In this document: piece by piece, positions 6,638 to 11,356 of the stretch
How the letters are laid out: each line of letters begins with the position of its first letter
Numbering within the stretch: the first letter of the stretch is position 1
Assembly: GCA_003455605.1 (NCBI GenBank)
Contig: DMQR01000030.1
Span: 1-11,356 of the forward strand
Reading direction: 5' to 3'
Source: Cryomorphaceae bacterium
GTDB lineage: Bacteria > Bacteroidota > Bacteroidia > Flavobacteriales > Schleiferiaceae
Length of the DNA stretch: 11,356 nucleotides
Program-made: the position numbers and the translations under genes
The notes under the pieces: model-generated
The model's database searches: none
Told to the model about the DNA's origin: nothing
What the model saw: only the letters and a program-made list of their open reading frames with translations

Positions 6638-7804
6638 ATGATTGACTTCACCAATACAGAGGTGGCATTCGGTATGAAAACCAATGCTGACCTGCAACAG
6701 AGTCGACTGTTGTTCGCTACCCTGAGTTCACCCGGGGTAGTCGGTGCGTTTAAAAATGTGATCCTTGCTGCCCTAGCCATGCGCTTACCCATTAAAAGTT
6801 TCGTGAAGGCCACGGTATTCCGCCAATTTTGTGGCGGCGAGACCATCGAAGAATGTCAACATCAGATTGATCGCTTGGCCAGGGGTCAAGTCGGTGCCAT
6901 CTTAGATTATAGCGTGGAGGGCAAGGCCCAGGAATCCGACTTTGACCGCACTCTGCGGACTACCATTCGTACCATGGAGTTTGCGGTGGCCAATGCAGAC
7001 GTACCCTTTAGCGTGTTTAAACCCACAGGATTAGGCAGCATTGATATCTATGAAAAGGTGAGTCTCGGTCAGTCGCTCAGCGATAAAGAGACGGCAGCTT
7101 GGGAGCGCACGAAGACCCGTTACCACAGGATATTTGCTAAAGCAAACGAGCTTGGTGTACCAGTGATGGTCGATGCAGAAGAAAGCTGGATTCAGCCAGC
7201 CGTTGATGAGCTGGTCATACACTACATGAAACAATACAATGTCCAGCACGCCTTGGTCTACAACACGGCCCAGCTCTACCGTCACGACCGCTTTCAGCAG
7301 TTGAAAGACGCCCTAGCCTTGGCCCAAAAAGAAGGGTTCATCTATGGCGTGAAGATTGTTCGCGGCGCCTATATGGAAAAGGAGCGTGAGCGTGCGGCGA
7401 GGAATGGTTATGCTGATCCTATTCAGCCCAATAAATCCGCGACCGATAGAGATTACAACGCCTCAGTGGATTTAATCTTGAGCAACCTCGACCATATGGC
7501 CGTGGTGTTCGGAACGCATAATGAGAATAGCATCAAACTAGCTGCTGAGAAAATGGCATCTCTGAACCTTCTTCCCGGTGATCCGCGAGTTTTCGTAGCA
7601 CAACTTTTTGGTATGAGTGACCACATTAGCTTCAATGCAGCCGCACACGGGATGAATGTCGCCAAATACCTGCCCTTCGGGCCGCTCAAAGACGTGCTTC
7701 CCTACCTGTTCCGTCGTGCCGAGGAAAACACCTCGGTAGAAGGACAGACTGGACGTGAATTATCACTGATTCAAGAAGAGGTCAAGCGCAGAAAGCACGC
7801 TTAA
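6638..7804 (+). CDS. Proline dehydrogenase (PRODH family, FAD-dependent, monofunctional)
   Basis: Oxidises L-proline to pyrroline-5-carboxylate and passes electrons to the quinone pool; first step of proline use as carbon and nitrogen source. The 388-residue product matches monofunctional PRODH enzymes rather than bifunctional PutA, and no P5C dehydrogenase gene lies in the window. Barrel motifs appear in order: LDYSVEG (89-95), FKPTGLG (127-133), VMVDAEES (176-183), VKIVRGAYMEKER (238-250), DRDYNASV (270-277), FGTHNENS (291-298), AQLFGMSDHISFN (321-333), and the C-terminal YLPFG...PYLFRRAEENTS (344-366) with Arg359/Arg360 and Glu363 of the proline-binding motif. The ATG at 6638 follows a promoter box. 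An upstream in-frame TTG at 6575 would run through that promoter and adds no family sequence. The stop codon overlaps that of the convergent DUF4258 gene. Confidence 0.93.
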   Translation: MIDFTNTEVAFGMKTNADLQQSRLLFATLSSPGVVGAFKNVILAALAMRLPIKSFVKATVFRQFCGGETIEECQHQIDRLARGQVGAILDYSVEGKAQESDFDRTLRTTIRTMEFAVANADVPFSVFKPTGLGSIDIYEKVSLGQSLSDKETAAWERTKTRYHRIFAKANELGVPVMVDAEESWIQPAVDELVIHYMKQYNVQHALVYNTAQLYRHDRFQQLKDALALAQKEGFIYGVKIVRGAYMEKERERAARNGYADPIQPNKSATDRDYNASVDLILSNLDHMAVVFGTHNENSIKLAAEKMASLNLLPGDPRVFVAQLFGMSDHISFNAAAHGMNVAKYLPFGPLKDVLPYLFRRAEENTSVEGQTGRELSLIQEEVKRRKHA

Positions 7805-8172
7805 TCCAAGTATTTTTCGACAGCAAGGACTCGGACCGTATCTCCACAATTTTCCAAGCGAATCAAATATGGGTAGCTCTCGTGGCTGTAGAAAAGCGCA
7901 TATTCCCCGCACGGTTCTTTACGCGGATCGCTCTCACTAAACTTGATTTTCCCATCGACTACTGCATAGTAATACAGGCTGTCTTTACTTAGGTCCAATT
8001 CTGGCTGCGCCAACGACGTACTATCAATCACCTTCGTGCGGAAGATCTTTTTCACCCTAGCCTGTGGAGCATAGGCGTAATCTAGATCGCGTTCACCGAA
8101 GAACACCTTGACCAAGGCAACTCCAAGGCCGATGCCGATGATGTAGAATAAAAGTCGTCGTAAAAATGCCAT
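7801..8172 (-). CDS. DUF4258-type membrane-anchored protein of unknown function
   Basis: Product of 123 residues. The N-terminus MAFLRRLL has positive charges followed by one membrane helix (about 8-25), consistent with a single anchor; the remainder would be soluble. The start YAYAPQARV (32-40) and the later segments GKIKFSESDPRKEPCGEY (74-91) and IRLENCGDTVRVLAVEKY (104-121) look like the Bacteroidota DUF4258 group, recognised from memory. Two cysteines, Cys88 and Cys109, sit in the most family-like parts and could form a disulfide or a metal site if the domain is outside the cytoplasm. It lies 56 bp after ald with a good promoter in the gap, so it may be expressed alone as well as with ald. 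No function is assigned. Its stop overlaps that of proline dehydrogenase tail to tail. Confidence 0.78.
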   Translation of the reverse strand: MAFLRRLLFYIIGIGLGVALVKVFFGERDLDYAYAPQARVKKIFRTKVIDSTSLAQPELDLSKDSLYYYAVVDGKIKFSESDPRKEPCGEYALFYSHESYPYLIRLENCGDTVRVLAVEKYLD

Positions 8173-8209
8173 CTCAATGAGTTTTGCCGTGGGCGGCTGT
8201 TAGGGAAGG

Positions 8210-8243
8210 CAAAGGTAAATCCTGGCCGTTATAATGCCCCAAA
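8210..8243 (-). promoter_or_regulatory. Putative promoter of the DUF4258 gene: TTTG-N22-TACCTTTG
   Basis: On the minus strand, TTTG (8240-8243, inside the 3' end of ald) and TACCTTTG (8210-8217) are separated by 22 bp, close to the Bacteroidota -33/-7 arrangement. It is the only promoter in the window with both elements. Transcription would start near 8205, giving a leader of about 33 nt before the ATG at 8172. Confidence 0.55.
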
Positions 8244-9440
8244 CAATAAGCTATCATTCGAGAACGGAAGGTCGAAATGCTCGCCTAAATGGCCCTTGGT
8301 CAGCAGCCCCTTGTACATATACAGTCCCGCCCGAACATTCAAGTCGTAGTGCAAACAATCTTCCACGCCCCCGCTATCGGCCACCTGCTGCAGTAATGGC
8401 CCAACAATATTGCTCATTGCAATCGTCGCAGTATGTCCCACGGCACTTGCCATATTTGGTACCATATAGTGAATGACCCCATATTTCTCAAAGGTCGGCG
8501 CATCGTGCGTCGTCAGCTCAGAGGTCTCAAAACACCCGCCGCTATCAATGCTAATATCAATAATCACACTGTTAGGCTCCATCGCTAAAATCATATCCTT
8601 GGTCACCACCATCGGCGTTCGACCGTCCACCGGTCTTAGTGCTCCAATGACAATATCGGCCTTCATCAATCGCTTCGACACTACCAAATCCTGAATAACC
8701 TCAGTCCCTACGACACTTCCGAATAACTCTTGAGCATCGCGCAATCTGTTGATATTGCTGTCCATCAGGATAACTTGAGCTCCCATACCTTGTGCCGTGC
8801 GCACGGCCGAGAGGCCGGCGACGCCGGCACCCAGCACCACAACACGGGCAGGCAATACGCCGGGAATTGGGCCCATGAGTTTACCTTTACGCGAGCCGTG
8901 GGCGCCGTCCGCGAGTAGGCTTGCGCCCACGTGCGCGGCCATCTGCCCCGCAATCTCACTCATGGCCATTCGCAAGGCACTTTGGTCTTCAGAATTACGC
9001 ACTTCCTCGAGGGCGAATGCAGTGATTTTTTTATCTGCGAGCGCCTTGAAATAAGCGCGATCGCGTGTGCGCAGTTGGAGCGCACTGATCAGGGTTTGAT
9101 TGCCCTTCATGAGTGCTATTTCAGCGGGCGTGGGTGGCGCAACCTTGGCCACGATGTCACATTGGAAGATAGTACCAGTGTCGGAGATGATCTCCGCCCC
9201 GCCATCTGCGTACATGCCATCCGTGAACCCCGCCAATTCCCCCGCGCCTTCTTCCACCATAATAGTATGACCGGAGCGAGTTAGGATTTGTACAGATTCG
9301 GGGGTGAGCAGGATGCGGTGCTCATTCATTTCGCGCTCCTTAGGAAGCCCTATATGCAAGTTCATGCTCTTGGTGTCGACGGCCAATCGCTCCTCTTGTG
9401 TTGCCCAGGCCGTTTCAGACCAGCTGATGTAATCACTCAT
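8229..9440 (-). CDS. ald: Alanine dehydrogenase family protein (Ald / PntA-like fold), Bacteroidota type
   Basis: NAD-linked dehydrogenase expected to interconvert L-alanine and pyruvate plus ammonia. Of 403 residues, about 27 form an N-terminal extension (with QEERLAVDTK) that, from memory, is usual in Bacteroidota homologues, so the first ATG is kept. The catalytic fold starts at NLHIGLPKE and includes NEHRILLTPE (Arg42), AKVAPP (Lys99), MSEIAGQMAAHVGA (160-173), the Rossmann loop VLGAGVAGL (202-210), and IDISIDSGGCFETS (294-307, with Asp299). By eye-alignment with Mycobacterium tuberculosis Ald these match Arg15, Lys75 and Asp270, but the catalytic His96 position is Gln122 (in ISALQLRTRD). 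Alanine dehydrogenase activity is therefore likely by family but not certain. The ATG overlaps the tsaE stop by 8 bp (ATGAGTGA), so it is in one operon with tsaE and porX. Confidence 0.88.
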   Translation of the reverse strand: MSDYISWSETAWATQEERLAVDTKSMNLHIGLPKEREMNEHRILLTPESVQILTRSGHTIMVEEGAGELAGFTDGMYADGGAEIISDTGTIFQCDIVAKVAPPTPAEIALMKGNQTLISALQLRTRDRAYFKALADKKITAFALEEVRNSEDQSALRMAMSEIAGQMAAHVGASLLADGAHGSRKGKLMGPIPGVLPARVVVLGAGVAGLSAVRTAQGMGAQVILMDSNINRLRDAQELFGSVVGTEVIQDLVVSKRLMKADIVIGALRPVDGRTPMVVTKDMILAMEPNSVIIDISIDSGGCFETSELTTHDAPTFEKYGVIHYMVPNMASAVGHTATIAMSNIVGPLLQQVADSGGVEDCLHYDLNVRAGLYMYKGLLTKGHLGEHFDLPFSNDSLLFGAL

Positions 9441-9906
9441 AGTTCCACGCTATTTTTTGTGTGCTGAGGCTGGGGTAAAAATGCACTTTACGCTGTCCGG
9501 ACGATGTAACCGCAAGGTACACCACCCCAACAGTGTAGGGTAATAAAGATCGCACTTTTTCTCCCCATTCGATCCACATCGGGCACTCATCTTCGAGATA
9601 TTCTTCCAAACCAACGTCATAGGCCTCCAGTTCCGAGGTTAACCGAAAGGCATCAAGGTGGTAGAACCTCCCCTTAGGACCATAGTGTTCTTCGATAAGC
9701 GCAAAGGTTGGTGAGGAACCGCGGTCTTCGCTACCCCAGGACTCAAGCAAGGCATTGCACAAGGTCGTCTTTCCACTGCCCATAGGCGCTTCAAGAAGAT
9801 TGACTTGATGTTCGGTATGATCGAGAATATGCGCGGCGAGCGTTGGCAAATCTGCCAAGGTCACGGCCTCATAGCACCAATGATCATTTTGGAACGTGAA
9901 TCGCAT
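9433..9906 (-). CDS. tsaE: TsaE, ATPase of the tRNA t6A37 threonylcarbamoylation complex
   Basis: P-loop ATPase that, with TsaB and TsaD, drives turnover of the complex making N6-threonylcarbamoyladenosine at position 37 of ANN-decoding tRNAs. It has 157 residues, typical for the family. The Walker A loop APMGSGKTTLCNAL (40-53, Lys46), the GSSPTF switch (63-68), YHLDAFRL (82-89, Asp85 as the probable Mg-binding Asp) and MWIEWGEK (110-117, Glu113 and Trp114) are all present in order. The first 23 bp overlap the end of porX in another frame, and the last 8 bp overlap ald, so all three genes share one transcript and translation is likely coupled. No other t6A gene is in the window. Confidence 0.95.
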   Translation of the reverse strand: MRFTFQNDHWCYEAVTLADLPTLAAHILDHTEHQVNLLEAPMGSGKTTLCNALLESWGSEDRGSSPTFALIEEHYGPKGRFYHLDAFRLTSELEAYDVGLEEYLEDECPMWIEWGEKVRSLLPYTVGVVYLAVTSSGQRKVHFYPSLSTQKIAWNYE

Positions 9907-11356
9907 AAGGAATTATCAATTCCTCCAAAGATACCCCACCGTGCTGATATGTGTTGCGGTAATACTGGGCAAAATGGTTGAACCTGTTGGGGTACACATA
10001 GAAATAGTCCGTGAGGGCGAAGATGTATTCGTCCGCAATGTGCTGCTTCGGCAAACCCACAGATTCGGGATTCTTGATGACGAAGCTATGTTTGGACGGG
10101 TAACTCATCCCATTGCCATTTTTATATCGCAGGTTGGTGGTGAGCTCCTTGGTCCCAACCACTTTGGAGGGGCGCTGAACATTGATGGTTCCGTGGTCGG
10201 TAGTTATGATCACCGTAAAGCCCTGCTCCCCGGCCCATTGTAATATTTTCAGCAGCGGTGAACCTTCGAACCAGGTCTTGGTGATCCGCCTGTACGCGGC
10301 ATCATCACTAGCCAATTCCCGGATGACCTCAGTATCTGTCTTCGCATGCGAGAGCGTATCCACAAAATTGTACACCAAGGCGACGAGGTCGTTGTGCTTT
10401 TGCTGGTGGATATTGTCGAGCAATTTATTAGCACCACGCAGGTTAACCACCTTGTGGTATTCCATTTTTTTTGAACTTAGGCCCAATTGGCTTAATTGGT
10501 CCCTCAACAGCTCCCCTTCAAACTGGTTTTTCGAACCTTCGGTCTGCTCTTCCACCCAATATTGCGGACTTTGATTCTTAATTTGCACGGGCATCTTTCC
10601 GGCAAACAACGCATTTCGCGCATACTGCGTGGCCGAGGGTAAAATACTGTTGTAAATGCCTTCCTTCTCGGTCTGGAAATACGGTGCCAAGGCAGGCTTA
10701 ATCGCCAACCACTGGTCCAACCTTAAGTTGTCCATCACCACAAAGAAAATCTTATTGCCGTTACGCAATTGCGGTGCCACCAATCGGTTCACAACCTCAT
10801 GGGAAAGCATTGGTCGGCCCTCATCACTAGTAAACCAATGTTCGTATTCGACCGAAATGAACCTTCCAAAAAGCTCATTAGCCTCCTTCTTCTGGGTCGC
10901 CAACACGCTCTTGAGCCCCTCTTCCGGACTCTCGTCAAGTTTCATCTCCCAGCTTAATAATTTCTTGTAAAAATCCGACCACTCCGCCCAGCTATCGAGC
11001 TGTTGCATCTCCATGGTCATCTTGCCAAACTCCTGTTGATACCCTCGAACGTTGGCTTGTGTGACCAATTCTTTTCCGTCCAAGATCTTCTTCAACGCCA
11101 ACAGAATTTGCATGGGGTTCACCGGCTTGATCAAGTAATCCGCGATTTTCGAGCCTATGGCCATTTCCATAATGCGCTCCTCCTCACTCTTGGTCACCAT
11201 CACCACAGGCAATTCCGGTTGCATCGCCTTGATTTTTTCTAAGGTTTCCAATCCGCTCAACCCCGGCATATTTTCGTCCAAGAACACCGCATCAAAGCCG
11301 TTCTCTTGCACCATATCTAGGGCATCATTGCCGTTATTACAGGTCGACACAGAATA
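9884..11356 (-). CDS. porX: PorX-type response regulator with PglZ/alkaline-phosphatase domain (5' end outside window)
   Basis: Regulator of type IX secretion in Bacteroidota; partner of the PorY kinase and reported to act with SigP. Its PglZ domain is a metal-dependent phosphodiesterase acting on oligonucleotides. The frame is open to the window edge, giving 490 residues; about 35 from the start of the receiver are missing. A GTG at 11350 lies inside the receiver and is not the start. Numbering from that GTG: phosphoacceptor Asp25 (VFLDENMPGL), Thr53 (MVTKSEEE), Lys75 (YLIKPVNP), a helical linker (about 90-195), then the phosphatase domain with Asp207 (VMDNLRLDQW), the probable nucleophile Thr241 (SATQYARN), Asp331 and His335 (VDTLSHAK), Asp385-His386 (TTDHGT) and His470 (YQHGGVSLEE). 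The metal-site pattern appears complete. There is no DNA-binding domain. tsaE follows with a 23-bp overlap. Confidence 0.93.
   Translation of the reverse strand, partial: YSVSTCNNGNDALDMVQENGFDAVFLDENMPGLSGLETLEKIKAMQPELPVVMVTKSEEERIMEMAIGSKIADYLIKPVNPMQILLALKKILDGKELVTQANVRGYQQEFGKMTMEMQQLDSWAEWSDFYKKLLSWEMKLDESPEEGLKSVLATQKKEANELFGRFISVEYEHWFTSDEGRPMLSHEVVNRLVAPQLRNGNKIFFVVMDNLRLDQWLAIKPALAPYFQTEKEGIYNSILPSATQYARNALFAGKMPVQIKNQSPQYWVEEQTEGSKNQFEGELLRDQLSQLGLSSKKMEYHKVVNLRGANKLLDNIHQQKHNDLVALVYNFVDTLSHAKTDTEVIRELASDDAAYRRITKTWFEGSPLLKILQWAGEQGFTVIITTDHGTINVQRPSKVVGTKELTTNLRYKNGNGMSYPSKHSFVIKNPESVGLPKQHIADEYIFALTDYFYVYPNRFNHFAQYYRNTYQHGGVSLEELIIPYAIHVPK

Noticed and set aside
6587..6697. Longer aroB start at an ATG at 6697
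   Set aside because: It would overlap the 5' end of the PRODH gene and its promoter; family sequence begins after the GTG at 6586.
8931..9284. Plus-strand open frame of 117 codons opposite ald
   Set aside because: Shadow of the ald reading frame; no family motif, no credible upstream signals.
9896..10243. Plus-strand open frame of 115 codons opposite porX/tsaE
   Set aside because: Antisense to conserved PorX phosphatase motifs; no independent evidence of coding.
9884..11356. PorX as an orphan PglZ of a phage-defence (BREX/Pgl-like) system
   Set aside because: The N-terminal receiver domain and the tsaE-ald neighbourhood identify PorX; no methylase, BrxC/PglY or other defence gene is present.

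Overview
The window holds about 11.4 kb of tightly packed bacterial chromosome. It most likely comes from a member of the Bacteroidota, probably Flavobacteriia. Three things point there. It carries a PorX-type response regulator with a PglZ/alkaline-phosphatase domain, a hallmark of the type IX secretion (T9SS) lineage. Promoter boxes match the Bacteroidota -7 consensus TAnnTTTG. Several proteins (DUF4258 protein, N-terminally extended alanine dehydrogenase, LytS/LytTR pair with a Y_Y_Y-like sensor) are of a Bacteroidota type. No mobile element, CRISPR array, tRNA or rRNA was seen, and no gap exceeds about 60 bases.

Layout. (1) Plus strand, 1-1029: the 3' part of purK, then purE two bases later, together converting AIR to CAIR in purine synthesis. 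(2) Minus strand, 3835-1069: a two-component operon of a membrane sensor histidine kinase followed by a LytTR response regulator, converging on purE across a candidate hairpin. (3) Plus strand, 3877-4326: a small FKBP-like lipoprotein, divergent from the kinase across only 41 bp. (4) Minus strand, 6586-4359: aroB then aroA, joined by a TAATG stop/start overlap (shikimate pathway). (5) Plus strand, 6638-7804: a monofunctional proline dehydrogenase, divergent from aroB. (6) Minus strand, 11356-7801: porX (5' truncated by the window edge), tsaE, ald and a DUF4258 membrane-anchored protein. porX/tsaE and tsaE/ald overlap, and the DUF4258 gene appears to have its own promoter.

The content is mostly housekeeping plus signalling, and I see no clear new multi-gene system. 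The most informative unusual signals are small-scale. Three transcription-unit starts have a TAnnTTTG-like box ending exactly 4 nt before the start codon, which predicts leaderless mRNAs. Both divergent gene pairs have interlocked promoters with a short palindrome in or between the -7 boxes. The 'alanine dehydrogenase' has Gln where the characterised enzyme has a catalytic His. The FKBP lipoprotein has lost several canonical active-site residues. PRODH and the DUF4258 gene share a 4-bp TTAA holding both stop codons. Family and domain calls come from motif recognition, not from searches.
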